A stretch of 64,000 nucleotides of DNA. Origin: Zygnema cylindricum (Eukaryota; Streptophyta; Zygnematophyceae; Zygnematales; Zygnemataceae). The stretch covers positions 1-64,000 of the forward strand of contig JBBHKE010000380.1 of the NCBI GenBank assembly GCA_037447655.1, written 5' to 3'. Positions 45,100 through 55,625 of the stretch are shown here, piece after piece (position 1 is the first letter of the stretch; each line of letters starts with the position of its first letter). The notes beneath the pieces are model-generated. The model worked only from the letters and a program-made list of their open reading frames with translations, was not told where the DNA came from and searched no databases. Both the position numbers and the translations under genes were made by a program.

Positions 45100-46020
45100 C
45101 AGTCGCACCCGATAGGCTTCACCACGGTTCCTCAGTACTACGGAGGAGGAAAAGAAAATGGGGGACGTGCGGATCTTCACATGGGATAAATATGGGATTA
45201 CTTTCTCTGATTTCGAACTGCTGTGGAAATCTTTCACACAATCCGAAGTTAACAAATACACAAGGGGGAGCAATACCACCGGATTTTGAAACACCTATTT
45301 TTCCAATGATCGTCAATTATTTAGCCAGAGGGGCATTGGCCGATTATAAGGAGCGTCAACCCTTGTTAATGGCCCCCAATATCAAAATATCAGATCTAGA
45401 CTTGGACGTCGATGTCCTTCACGCAGCCGCCGAGTTGGCCGCCGCCGCCGTAGCTCCTATCACCACCACGTTCACTCTGGACATGAAGCTGCAGGCCAAA
45501 GGTAGGGCCTATGTAAATCATCCCCAAGCCGTACAAGCCGGTGAGGCCGCCACTCGGATGATTGCCAACCCCACTTCCTGCACGACTCTCCTGGACGCTT
45601 GGAGATTCCTTTATAAAGAAAGGAACGAAACAGCAATCAAAGAGTTCACTGACTTCCGCTGATTGAAGAATGAAACTCCTTAGACTCTATTCAACCGCCT
45701 CTCCAGCCTTTGTCAAAAGACCAAACTGTCCACCATTGATACGCCAACAATGGCCACCAAATACTATGTGGCTGTTCGAAATTCATTCGGGCTAACAGGG
45801 CAGGCAGCTCTAGACAATTAGAGTGCCAGTTAGCTATACACGACCGAAATCCTACGGCTCAAGAAATTTCACTAGCGGCAATGAAGTTTATGATCATTTT
45901 GTGAACAGCGAGTCGAGAGAAAAGGCTGTTACCGGAAAATCAAGAGCCAACTTTGCAAGTTTTGCGGGGGAATCACCTCTCAGCCAAGAGGAACATACTG
46001 AACTTTAAGCTTTGCGGAAG
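45100..46020 (+). pseudogene. Gypsy 1 gag core
   Basis: Capsid-like gag region: GDVRIFTWDKYGITFSDFEL, FPMIVNYLARGALADYKERQ, LLDAWRFLYKERNE, LFNRLSSLCQK, ATKYYVAVRNSFG. Frameshifts lie near 45250, 45840 and 45895. Stops at 45681 (TAG; CAG in Gypsy 2) and 46006 (TAA; CAA in Gypsy 2). The zinc knuckles seen in Gypsy 2 are deleted here; the sequence jumps from the LRKLKG motif (~46025) to the pre-protease region. Confidence 0.75.
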
Positions 46021-46106
46021 CTTAAAGGTAACAGGAGAAATCAGAAGACGACAATTTACCCATTTCATCGCCCAAAGCTCTCCCTCCTTACTCTAAGCCA
46101 GCAATA

Positions 46107-46831
46107 ATGCTAGTACGACACTTCATGCCCTATGCTCTGACTCACGTGTCAACGCTAACCTCCTCCCACAATTTGCCCAAAGAAACACTCATACAGACAT
46201 TAGTGGAAGAGATTCACACCAGGAGAGAAAGGGTCGCGTTGGCAGATCCACCCAAGACAAGCTTCATGGCGGCAAAACCAAAAACTTCTATGGCGAATAG
46301 AGATTATAAGGCCCTGTCGGTGGCTCTTATTCTTAACAGGATGGGAAATTTTAAACTCAATGGATACGGTTGGTATCAAGATGCCGTAGTAGACACCGGA
46401 GCTCTCCGAATCTCATTACCACATCAGCATTACAACAAATGCCCGAGGACCTCCGGCCAAAAATCAGTCCAAGTGACATCTGCTTTAGTACGGTCAACAG
46501 TGGGAGCCAACCAGTACACCGCATCATCAAGGCAAGGGAAATCAAGTTTGCTGATGACGCGGGCCAATATGTACTAGTTCAACTCCCTTTCTTAGTGATG
46601 GAAGGTAAGCAGTTTGAAATTTTGTTAGGTATGGCTACCTGGACCACGTTGAACATGGAATTGAGCGTGTGGAAGGAACAAATTACAGTTTCAGACTCGG
46701 AGGACCCAAAGGGGACCAAAGTGGTGGTCCTTCTGGATTTATGGAACCGGGGGAGAACAACCATTCCGGTATCAGATTTGGTGAGCTGTAGAAAACAGCT
46801 GTTTGATAGGATTCTTGATAAGCTTCTGTGA
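46107..46831 (+). pseudogene. Gypsy 1 aspartic protease
   Basis: The upstream linker (MLVRHFMPYALTHV, SSHNLPKETLIQ) matches Gypsy 2 60810-60900. The active-site motif is VVDTGAL (46387-46407), an Asp-Thr-Gly-Ala retropepsin signature. After a frameshift near 46410, FLVMEGKQFEILLGMATW and VVVLLDLWNRGRTT follow to the TGA at 46829. The protein would process the polyprotein. Confidence 0.78.
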
Positions 46832-46905
46832 GTGAGATTATGTCTACTTCCACTACTACTGCTGCTCCTCCACCTGCACCGGTGGTTGTAGAACAACAAT
46901 AATAA
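46805..46905 (+). repeat. Linker segment shared with Gypsy 2 at 63222-63320
   Basis: TAGGATTCTTGATA... through ATGTCTACTTC... to GTGGTTGTAGAACAACA is nearly identical at 63222-63320. There it joins directly to the methyltransferase C-terminus, whereas here it precedes the N-terminal part. Encodes MSTSTTTAA.PPAPVVVEQQ from an ATG at 46854. Confidence 0.8.
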
Positions 46906-46914
46906 ATCGGTACA

Positions 46915-48020
46915 GATGGCCACACTTCGGTGGGAAGTGGACAGAAGCTTTGCCGCCATACCGCACGGAACAGCAAAGGTTCTCTGGTCAGAACTTCCGA
47001 CAGTTTCTCAGAACGGGAAGGACTTCAATCGACAAGTGGTGTCACTGGAGATCCCGCCCTCAGGACTCAAGATCTATCATTATTTTCCGGGATCAGTTCC
47101 GACCTGGAAGGCGTCTTAAAAGTTGGATACAGAGTAGAAACATACTCGGCAGTCGAGATTAACCTGGACGCCCGTGTAGTCAGCGAGTATAGACTATAGC
47201 AGCTTCACCAACTTTACCCACAACAACAACCTGTATCTGCCATGTCTAATTCTCACCTCAAGCTTCCTCAGAATGTGGACAATATCACCAATTTACATTT
47301 GGAAAAGCTGGGACGAGTAGATCTGGTGGTCGCTGGACTGCCATGCGAAGGGTATTCGTTAGTAGGACAGGGCAGGGGACACCAGGATGTCCGTAGCAGA
47401 ACATCATTCCAGATGACGCGACTGATAACAGAGATACAGAAACATCAGGACACGCCAGTGGGGTACGTCCTGGAAAATGTTCACCCCACCGATGATAAAA
47501 GAAAATAGGTGGTCAATAGCTGGAACCAAATAACTCAGGTTCTGGGGACTCCCTTAGTTTTTGACGTAGCTCAGATCGGATCAAAAGCCCACAAAGTTCG
47601 GGCTTATTGGACCAACTTGGTTCCTCTTTTTATCCTCCAACAGCTATTGAAAACACAGGTTTCGGATCCTAGCATCAGAGTTCAGCAAATTCTCGGACCA
47701 GGGCGAATGGCCACCCTCGTGACTAAAGCCACCGAGCACCCTTCTTCTGTTGCAACCAGCCCACGAATCCACGGAAAGCCCTACCAACCGTGGTATCATT
47801 CCCCAATAGCCATGCTTACCGAAAAGAAGCACCAGGAATGATCTTTAACAGAACAGCCGCTACGTGGACAACACCAAGTATTGAAGAACGAGAACAGGCA
47901 ATGGGATTTCAACAGGGAACCACAGCAGCACCAGAAGTCTCAGTCTCAAAAAGGTGCAGTTTGATCGGGCAAAGTATGGATTTGAACCCAATTTCATGGG
48001 TGTTCCAACATTCTCTGGCA
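46915..48020 (+). pseudogene. C5 cytosine DNA methyltransferase domain in Gypsy 1
   Basis: Transfers methyl from S-adenosyl-methionine to cytosine C5 in DNA. Motifs in order: lead-in FNRQVVSL (~47025); motif I LSLFSGIS (47072-47095) after a one-base frameshift; motif II AVEIN; motif IV VDLVVAGLPCEGYS with the catalytic Cys codon at 47344-47346; QGRGHQD; motif VI YVLENV (47464-47481); motif VIII QIGSKAHKVRAYWTN (~47573-47617). A target-recognition-like segment follows, then the C-terminal motif IX/X region with MGFQQGTT and CSLIGQSMDLNPISW (to ~48000). Breaks: TAG at ~47200, TAG at 47506 (CAA in Gypsy 2) and a shift near 47835. At ~360 residues it is a full catalytic domain. It lies between PR and RT, within the pol order. 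The motif IV and VIII types do not let me choose a DNMT subfamily with confidence; the AHK.RAYW segment recalls the AHR.R.FW of DNMT3/DRM. Confidence 0.85.
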
Positions 48021-48269
48021 TTCTCTAGCCTAAAATCTCTAAAGTCACGGACAACATACCTTCAAGCTCCAGAATTATTGGCCATGCAAGCTACTCTGCA
48101 GCTAGAGGGGGGAATAAAGGCAAGAATGGAAAAATTTACAAAATTACATTCAGATAAAATACTGAACCCAGGTGTTTCCTTAGTGGGGGGAAGAGAAGGC
48201 TTAGAACAGGAAATTGTCAGTAGCAGCGTTTTGACAGCCGAGCAAGGGACAGATCCACAGGTAGAGCTT

Positions 48270-49290
48270 AAATTCGACATCTCCCTCTGGGGTCGACCGC
48301 CGGAAGCATGGGCTGCAATGGAACTCGGAAAGATGGACTGGACTCTAAGGGAAGAGTTAGATCCACATCAAAAGGCTCGACTTTCTAAGCTATTAGAGGA
48401 GAACCGGCAGGTGTTCTCTTGGTCTGACACAGATATATGAATCTATAAGGGGACCCCTTTTCGGATAGATTTGACCGATGAGACGTCAACTATTTGGCAA
48501 AAACAACATCCTCTCAGCTTCAAGGAGAGGGAGATCATCACCGCAAAGGTGCAGACTTTGGTGGACGCAGGGTTTGTGCAGCAAAGTACCAGGCTACATG
48601 GGTTTGCATCTCCAACAATATTCCCACCAAAGAAAGACTCCTCCGGTAAAACTGTAGATTTCCGGATGTGTGGAGACTATCGGATGCTCGACACGCCAAC
48701 TGTTTCCGATTGTTATCCAATGCCTACCCCGGAAGAGATCTTCCATTCTCTTGCTAGGGCCACCATTTATTCCACGTTGGATATGAAGAATGGATTCCAC
48801 CAGATTGCAATGGAGCCAAAGCACCGAGAGAGGACAGCTTTTTGGGCAGGATCCAGGTTGTATAAGTGGCTCTACATGCCATTTGGTCTCAAAAATGCAC
48901 CAGCAAAACCCCAACGGGCTTTGGACGAGGCCCTCCGGGGAGTTGATTTTGCACAGTGTTACATCGAGGATGTAATCATTTTCTCCAAGACATTCGAAGA
49001 ACACTTGGAGCATATACAGATTGTTCTCCGGGCTCTCCAAGCAGCGGGCTTGAAGTGCCATCCGGGGAAGTGAATTTTTGGGGTGCAGAAAATCATTATC
49101 TGGGTCATGTGGTGACTCCTAGGATAGTGGGTCCTCACATGGTTAAGGTGGCAGCTCTCGACGCACTTCCACCCCCGGAAGACATTTCTACCCTCATCAC
49201 TTTCCTAGGTTTGGCCAACTATTACCGGAGGTTTATTCCCGAATTTAGCAGCCACGCCCAGCCATTGAATCAATTATTGCGAAAGGACTA
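48270..49290 (+). pseudogene. Gypsy 1 reverse transcriptase
   Basis: Lead-in LWGRPPEAWAAMELGKMDWT (~48287), LLEENRQVFSW, then the RT core: FRIDLTDE, FVQQSTRLHGFASPTIFPPK, DFRMCGDYRMLD, STLDMKNGFHQIAM, MPFGLKNAPA. The catalytic box reads CYIEDVIIFS (48957-48986), with Glu in place of the first Asp of the usual Y-x-D-D. The thumb region continues in another frame (LGHVVTP, FLGLANYYRRFIPEFS) after TGC to TGA at ~49071. Typical Ty3/Gypsy RT. Confidence 0.88.
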
Positions 49291-49770
49291 GGAGTTGTAG
49301 TGGACACGAGAACAGCAGATCGCTTTTCAGTTCTTGAAAGACTCCCTCAATCAACATCCGGTGCTTCGGATGCCCGATCACCAGCGACCTTTCCTCCTTT
49401 ATATAGTTTGGAGCAGGTTCGGATTCGGAGCAGTGCTGGGACAATTGGATGATGCAGGGGCGGAATACGTAGTGGCCTATGCCAGTAGGAGCAACAACAG
49501 TGCCAAGGGGAATTACAACAGTTACCACGGAGAATTACTCGCCGCAGTATAGGCCATCCAGCACTTCAAGCCTTACCTCTATGGAGTACATTTCACCCTT
49601 ATTACGGACCACTAGCCCTACAAATGGATAATGGAGAACACTAAGTTGACTGGCAAGCTGGCCAGATAGGTTCTCATTTTGCAGGAACACGATTTCAGCA
49701 TCATCCACCGAGCCGGATAGATTCATGGGAATGTAGACGGACTGAGCAGGAATCTTGACTCTTCCACCAG
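49291..49770 (+). pseudogene. Gypsy 1 RNase H
   Basis: LKDSLNQHPVLRMPDHQRPF, then FGFGAVLGQLDD, VVAYASRSN, NSYHGELLAAV (the Glu motif) and LITDH followed by TAG. Several TAG stops (near 49287, 49299, 49550, 49612, 49666, 49718) interrupt one otherwise continuous frame. The end NVDGLSRN is typical of the RNase H-integrase boundary. Confidence 0.82.
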
Positions 49771-49949
49771 AGACTCTACAGGGGTTCGGCAAGATAAAGA
49801 CCCGGAGCTTAGCTTGGGACTTATCCAGGCTTCTTGCACCTTCATTTGGCTGCCTCGGACTGAAAGAGAACTGTCGACTTTTTCGACGGACGTCGAGGGG
49901 GATGCTCCCATTGGAGCGGGCCGCAAGGATATTTGGAATGACACCAATT

Positions 49950-50842
49950 CTCTCCAGTCCATCCAGAATGGTTCCACTCTTCCTCACTTGGCCGGGAGTC
50001 ATTTGTTCCGTGTTCAAACCCAGATGGCGGCTTACGAGTGGGACCGAGGCATTCTTCTCAGAAAATGGGCCAATGGGAAAAGAAAAGTGGTTCCCCCTCC
50101 GGCAAATCGGGAAACCCTTATTGTTCGACTTCACTAGCAATGCCGGCACTTCGGACAGAAACGAACAACCTCACTCGTTACAGGTTCGTACTGGTGGCAT
50201 GGGTTGCGGGCCCCTGTGAATCGTGTGGTACAGACGTGCCCTTCCTGTGATCGGGTAAAAGTCGCGTTTAACAAGAAGAGTGGAACGAAACTTCAATCCC
50301 TCCCTATCCGGGGGATGTTTTACAAGTGGTCATTCGATCTGCTGGGACCACTCATAACCAGCCAGAAGGGAAACCGTTTTGTTTTGGTAATGATTGAACA
50401 CTTCTCCAAATGGATCGAACTAGTGGTCTTTCCCCGAAAGGAGTCAAAAGCAATTGCGGACGCATTCTTGCAGAGAGTGTTGTCCCAATTTGGAGCACCG
50501 GCAGAGATCCTCACGGATCAGGGTTCCGAGTTTGCCGGAGAGTTTTCTTACCTTTTGAAAAGTGCCTCATTGACCACTGCTTGACTAGCCGAGACCACCC
50601 CCAAGCTGACGGTCTGGCTGAGAGGTGCGTACGGATAGTGAAGCGGTCACTACGAAAATATGCAGTTGAAGAAGATTTGGGGGAAAAGGACAGACGGGTG
50701 CTTTGGATTGCCATGGGATACAGGTTCAGTAGGCCGGCCTCCCTCCACTCTTATAGTCCTTACTTCATTCTCTTCGACCGGCATCCCATCCTACCAGGAG
50801 CTGCCTCGGCTCAAGCGGTTGTGCTTCCGGAAATGGACATCC
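49950..50842 (+). pseudogene. Gypsy 1 integrase, lacking a chromodomain
   Basis: H2C2 zinc-binding region near 50130-50260 (HFGQKRT, SYWWHGLRAPVNRV, CPSCDRVK). The DDE core has the first Asp in YKWSFDLLGPL, the second in EILTDQGSEF, and Glu in QADGLAERCVRIVKRSL after a frameshift near 50575. Ends PYFILFDRHPILPG..., directly before the 3' LTR. No GPY/F module or chromodomain is visible. Confidence 0.82.
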
Positions 50843-51811
50843 TGAGTTAGTCCGGTGCAAAGGTGGCGGCTCCATTAAATGGCATCCGTTCTATGTAGCT
50901 CCAGCGGAGGGGTACATTGTGAAACGACACACAACCTTTAAGATTGTCCCGTAGATCTTGCGGTTAGCTGTCAGTAGGACATTAGTTCAGGTCCAACAAA
51001 CGGAGAGCACGGCGACACCGTCAAAGTTAGACGTTTCACGTCAATTCGAACTTGTTGTATTTGTTACCATGGAGGACCCTATGTCAATTTAGTTGAGCCA
51101 ACGCTCAACTTTGCCTTAGTGTAAAAGTGCCTTGTTTGCGGTCCGTACGATAACGCTGCGGCCGCCGATTGGCCTTTGACTGGGTTTTGACTTTGCACTA
51201 ATAGACAAACTCTTCCGTATAACACCAAATGGGCGCATGTGCCTTTAAGTACTATCTCCTGAGAAAACCCCTAGAGAATATAATCAACATTTTCTTTTGG
51301 AGAACTGTTGCATTTTTTCGTTGACTCTATTTGCCATCTTTGTTTTAAATTGTCTGTTTTAGAGACCGTAGCTCGGGTGGGTGGTTGACACTATTCTCTC
51401 TTTGGGCGGTTTGGACTTTCGCTGTTTGAAACTTAAAAGAGTCATGTCGGATCTGTACGGCGGAACAGAGGGGGTGAGGGAGACTCATACCTGCCTTCGG
51501 GGCCATTGGGAGAGTTTAATTCTTCTGAGTTTGGTTATCATTGCTCTCGGGGTATGTTCGCTCACTTCACCATTATTATTGACTTATATGTTTATTTCCA
51601 TTCTCTGGGGCAAGGGTATATTGTTTAATCTGAAAGAGCCGATTTTTATTGTTTCTATATTTCTCCGTGGCAGTTATTTGCGTACTCTTGTGGTCGTCTT
51701 TGGTTTTTTTCCGGAGTTCTAGTGGGCCGGATTGGACGACTATCATTCCCTTTCTATTCTTTGGAGTGTGGTCGAGGGTGTAGCATTTAGTAGGCTCCTG
51801 GTGGATAAGCA
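50843..51811 (+). repeat. Gypsy 1 3' LTR
   Basis: ~969 bp. Shorter than the 5' copy through scattered small deletions. No clear polypurine tract precedes it. Confidence 0.8.
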
Positions 51812-53239
51812 GAATCCGAGGGGGGGGGGTAAAAAGATACTTTTACTTTTTCTTTCTTACTTATCTCCTCATTATTACCTGTGCATATCCCTGGGGGGAG
51901 GAGACAAAGAAGGGCATGGTCACACGTCCACGGAATCACCAGCATTTGGGGTGGATGGCAGGTTTCTCATGCACACCTCATAGGACATCTTACCTGAACC
52001 TCATGGTCCCCATGCACGCTCGACATTCAGCGCCGTACAAGGCCGTACCTTGATTTGTTAATTAACAGACGAAATATCGTTACTGGAAAGATGTCGGGAG
52101 GCTCCAATGATGTAGGCGTAATTCTTGGCCGTTGGATATACCACATTATTAGATCCGCAAAGCAATCGCGCCCGTCATCCAATGTGAATATACTCTCCTC
52201 TCAAGGAGAGTTGCTCGATAATGGTTGTGTACCATTGGTACACGTGGAAATGCAAAAAAAATATCGGGTCTACACGTCGTACAAGCCATGTGCCTACGTC
52301 GTACATGCCAGGTGTCGCCAGCCACGCTGGATGCAGGTGAGCCGAAGTATCCTCGCACGCTCCGTCTGACATCCACCGACATTCAAAGTTTGCCGCGACC
52401 TTCAAAGTTTGCCGCTTCTTTTTGCCATTCCGTTTCGAAATTTTGATTTCCATTTTCAAAATCAAAAATCTGGCAGCACGAATCATTAACTACCTCCGGT
52501 GGTACAGATATTTTGTTCTGACTTTCCTATTGTAGATTTTTTTAAGATTTTCAAAATCTGAGGATGGTTTGTTACTGGCCCCACAAAATGGAACAGTCTT
52601 CCAGTAAACGCTGCCAGTAGTCTTGTCCATACATTTACTGGGACCGCCTAATGGAATTCTACCCTAAGATAGTCTCTTCAGGGTTTAAGTACGCTTGTCT
52701 GTCCGTATGTTTGCGAATTTGTACGGAAAAATCTGTAAACAGGACTTGGTACTCTAAGGGTATGTCCCCATGTACTTGTAACATAGCGAACTTACTTTGT
52801 ATTTAAGCGCGGATGCGCCGGACCCGGTTTTCAAGTGTCCCTATGTCTGTAAGGACTAAGGACAAAATCGCAACTGACGCTTGTGACGATTGTATACGTC
52901 AACAATACGTGTAACGGTTGTCAAAGTCTACAATCTGTGGTCGCACGTTTTTTTTTGGAACTGCTTTGTGACGTCGCATGTCTTACCGTGACATTGTAGA
53001 CGTACCGCATTCCAGCCTGGTAGTTTCACGGTTGAAGAAGATGCGCATTGCCTTTCGCGTCGCCTGTCCGCTCGAGGTGAATGGCACCGAAATTTGAAGA
53101 CCCCTGCAAATAAAAAATCCGTACTGGACGAAAACGGACAAAATCAAACAAACTGTGTAATTCTTTTCGTCTTATTATAACGCAAACGGACAGAACATAG
53201 GGAACTATGTACTTTTATTTGTCTTTGGAAATCGTATGA
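51812..53239. other. Right part of the TIR element and spacer
   Basis: 51812-52667 is the right half of the TIR element, without coding sequence (G-run at ~51830). 52668-53239 is spacer with no gene; TAAGGGTATGTCCCCATGTA near 52757 resembles 34036-34055. Confidence 0.5.
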
Positions 53240-53259
53240 ATTTTTTCGAAATTTTCATC

Positions 53260-53730
53260 TTACTGTTGTTGCTGAATCGTACCACTTTGGTACATCTCTA
53301 TGAGAGCCATCCAAAGATTGGATGCCCTTTCTACCTGCAAATGAAGACATGCAAGTCCTTGAGTAAGATGGCGTGGGATGAAGTGCTTTGCCGCCATATT
53401 GTTGAAGTCCCAAGTTTCATTATCGTTCTCCTCGTTCCTCGGAATAGGTGACATGAATGCCGAACCAGTTGCTATTGGTATGGTCGTCTCTTTCTCTTTT
53501 CCTTTGTCCACCACCTCTCTTTCCTTTGTTTCCTCCGTTGTAGGAAGATCCTCTTTCCTTGTTAATCTGCTTCCTCCAAACCTTGAAGGGACTCAAAGAC
53601 TTGATGGACGCCTCAACCTTCCACTCACTATCCCCCAAAACCTTTTTTTGCATAGAGCTCCTATCATCATACTTTCCCAGTATATGAAGCCAGTTCCATT
53701 AAAGCTTCGTACCCTAGAGGGTGGGCCCAT
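53260..53730 (-). pseudogene. Partial Copia gag
   Basis: Two frames (53653-53420 and 53514-53260) hold a Lys/Glu/Arg-rich N-terminal region, then ENDNETWDFNNMAAKHFI, LWMALIEMYQSGTIQQQQ. The latter corresponds to KSSEIW...IYKSETIQRQQ of the TR-GAG proteins. Only the first ~140 residues remain. Confidence 0.65.
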
Positions 53731-54326
53731 AACCTGAAACTCTCAGACCTCCATAAGTCCTCAGAGTGGACAGCTTCCAAGAAGCCTCTAGGATAATCCT
53801 GACCCTTTTGTGTTTCAGGAAAAATAACTGCCACCTTGGCAGACAAAAACTCTGATCACCTGCACCCCTGTGAAGGCAAGACTCCCCTGAGTCGATAGCA
53901 AAAAGAATCTCTGAATTTGCTCTCTTGAGCAGTAAGTTATGGAGGGTCAAAGTTAACCTTTTGTACAGAAGCTCTCTGGGAGAGAGGATCATATCTCCTA
54001 AATTTTCTAAGTCCTATCTCTCTCAGACTCTATCTAGAGATGTACGGAGCCAATCATATTCCACTTTCGTACACAAAAGTACAACTGCCGGTGTACTTTG
54101 TGTATGGACATTTTACGACATGGCCTAAATGTCGACACATGTCATATCCGGATTCGGTGTCGTAATCTCCAGAGATACCACGATCCAATGTAATTTTTCC
54201 ATGTGTCATCCAATGTGGCGATGACCTCAAACCGCTGAAATCTTCTTCCGCGATCTCGGCGCTAATTCCAGCCGTCCGATTAAATTCACATTTAATCGTA
54301 GCCGTAATAAATACATGCGTGGTATT

Positions 54327-55375
54327 GGAAACTCTGAGACCTCCATAAGTCCTCAGAGTGGATAGCTTCCAAGAAGCCTCTAGGATAACTCTGACCCCTT
54401 TGTGTTTCAGCGAAAACAACTGCCTCGCTGGCAGACAAAAACTCTGACCACCTGCACCCCTGTGAAGGCAAGACTCCCCTGAGTCTATAGCAAAAAGAAT
54501 ATCTGAATTTGCTCCCATGAGCAGTAAGTTATGGAGGGTCAAATTTGACCTTTTGTACAGAAGCTCTCTGGGAGAGAGGGTCCTATCTTCTAATTTTTCT
54601 AAGTCCTATCTCTCTCACACACTCTATCTACTGATGTACGCAACCAATCACGTTACAGTTCCGTACGCAAAAGTACAGCTGCCGGTGTACTTTATGTACG
54701 AACATTGTACTACATGGCCTAAATGTCGACACATGTCATATCCGGATTCGGTGCCATAATCTCCGGAGATTCCACGATCCAACGTAATTTCGCCACTTGT
54801 CATCCGATGTGGCGATGGCCATAAACCGCCGATTGCTTCCTCCGCGATCTCGGCACTAATTGCGGCCGTCCGATTAAATTCGGATTTAATCGTAGCCGTA
54901 ATAAATACATGCGCGGTATTTGTTTCACTTACGAAACAAATGCGCGGTATTGATTTTTAGTCCGTACCGTAATCCGTACTTTATATATTACCGGATCTAT
55001 GTATCCCGTAATCTATTACAGTTAAATGATTTATCGTACGTATACATATTTAAATAAATATCAAACTATATACTACGTAACATTAATCCTAGACTTAACG
55101 GCTAAGGCTACCGGCTGTTAGCTGCCTGCCGGCCAGCAGGTGGAAAGATCAAATCCTCTGGCCGGCATAATCCTTTTATATAAATAAACCCCTAACTTAT
55201 AAATTTCACGTAAACCTCTGGATAGCCTAGGTAGCCATGGCTCTAGCTCCCTCTCCAATTACTCAGTGACTGCGACAAGTTTGAGAGTTTGGAGAGAGAA
55301 GTTAGAGGTAGACTACCTCGGCTTCTTTCTATTTAGACCTAGAAAATACCAAAAAATGAACCATTAATTTCTACA
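54327..55375 (-). mobile_element. Solo LTR inserted in an LTR of the same family
   Basis: 1,049 bp, flanked by the perfect duplication GTATT (54322-54326, 55376-55380). Ends GGAAACTCTG (canonical TGAAACTC with the first base changed) and TTTCTACA. The two LTRs are close relatives, so the family has inserted repeatedly. Confidence 0.88.
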
Positions 55376-55551
55376 GTATTCGTTTCGCTAAAGAAATAAA
55401 TGCGCGGTATTGATTTCTTATCTGTACCGTAATCCGTACTTTTACATTACCGGATCTATGTATCCTGTAAACAATTACAGTTAAATGAATTATCCTACGT
55501 GTTAATGTTTAATTAAATGTCAAACCATATAGTACTTAACACTACTTCAAG

Positions 55552-55625
55552 ACTTAACGGCTAAGGTTACCGTCTACCGGCTGCTTGCCGTCCAGCAAGT
55601 ACCAGGTTCAAATCCTGTGGCCGAC
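55552..55625 (+). promoter_or_regulatory. tRNA-like A/B-box segment in LTR
   Basis: TTAACGGCTAAGG followed by GGTTCAAATCC (55605-55615), a perfect match to the Pol III B-box consensus GGTTCRANTCC, within a T-arm-like hairpin. It is conserved in position, antisense to the element, in all LTRs of this family group (25623-25639, 62725-62750 and the reverse complement at ~37300). Confidence 0.4.

Larger units (their letters stand above)
42047..51811 (+). mobile_element. Gypsy 1: Ty3/Gypsy element carrying a DNA methyltransferase
   Basis: Two direct repeats (~1 kb) at 42047-43056 and 50843-51811 flank a 7.8-kb interior. In order it encodes gag, protease, C5 cytosine methyltransferase, RT, RNase H and integrase, the Ty3/Gypsy order. 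All genes are broken. The LTR starts are inferred from where the similarity begins (A/TGAGTTAGTC) and the ends from GATAAGCA. No tRNA-type primer site follows the 5' LTR and no target duplication is evident, so the exact termini carry an uncertainty of several bases. Confidence 0.85.
41806..52667. mobile_element. TIR DNA element that hosts Gypsy 1
   Basis: The left end TTAGGGTAGAGTTCCATTAG (41806-41825) and the reverse complement of 52648-52667 agree at 19 of 20 positions. Subterminal blocks (GTGGGG, GTTTGTTACTG) are also inverted at both ends. A possible 3-bp duplication GAT flanks it (41803-41805, 52668-52670). Its own sequence is only 41806-~42046 and ~51812-52667. The same family includes the 792-bp element at 3543-4334. 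No transposase is recognised. Confidence 0.65.

Noticed and set aside
44937-45250. First part of a 241-residue ORF upstream of the Gypsy 1 gag core
   Set aside because: Comparison with Gypsy 2 shows the real gag reading is in another frame here; only the part after ~45260 is genuine.
43158-50842. Alternative genetic code with UAG as Gln
   Set aside because: Although many UAG fall at Gln positions, some fall at Trp positions, and TGA, TAA and frameshifts are also common. C-to-T and G-to-A decay explains all of them without recoding.
51812-51930. Possible second copy of the Gypsy leader after the 3' LTR
   Set aside because: Similarity to 55920-55990 is limited to T-rich and GGGGGAGGAG stretches and is too weak to support homology.
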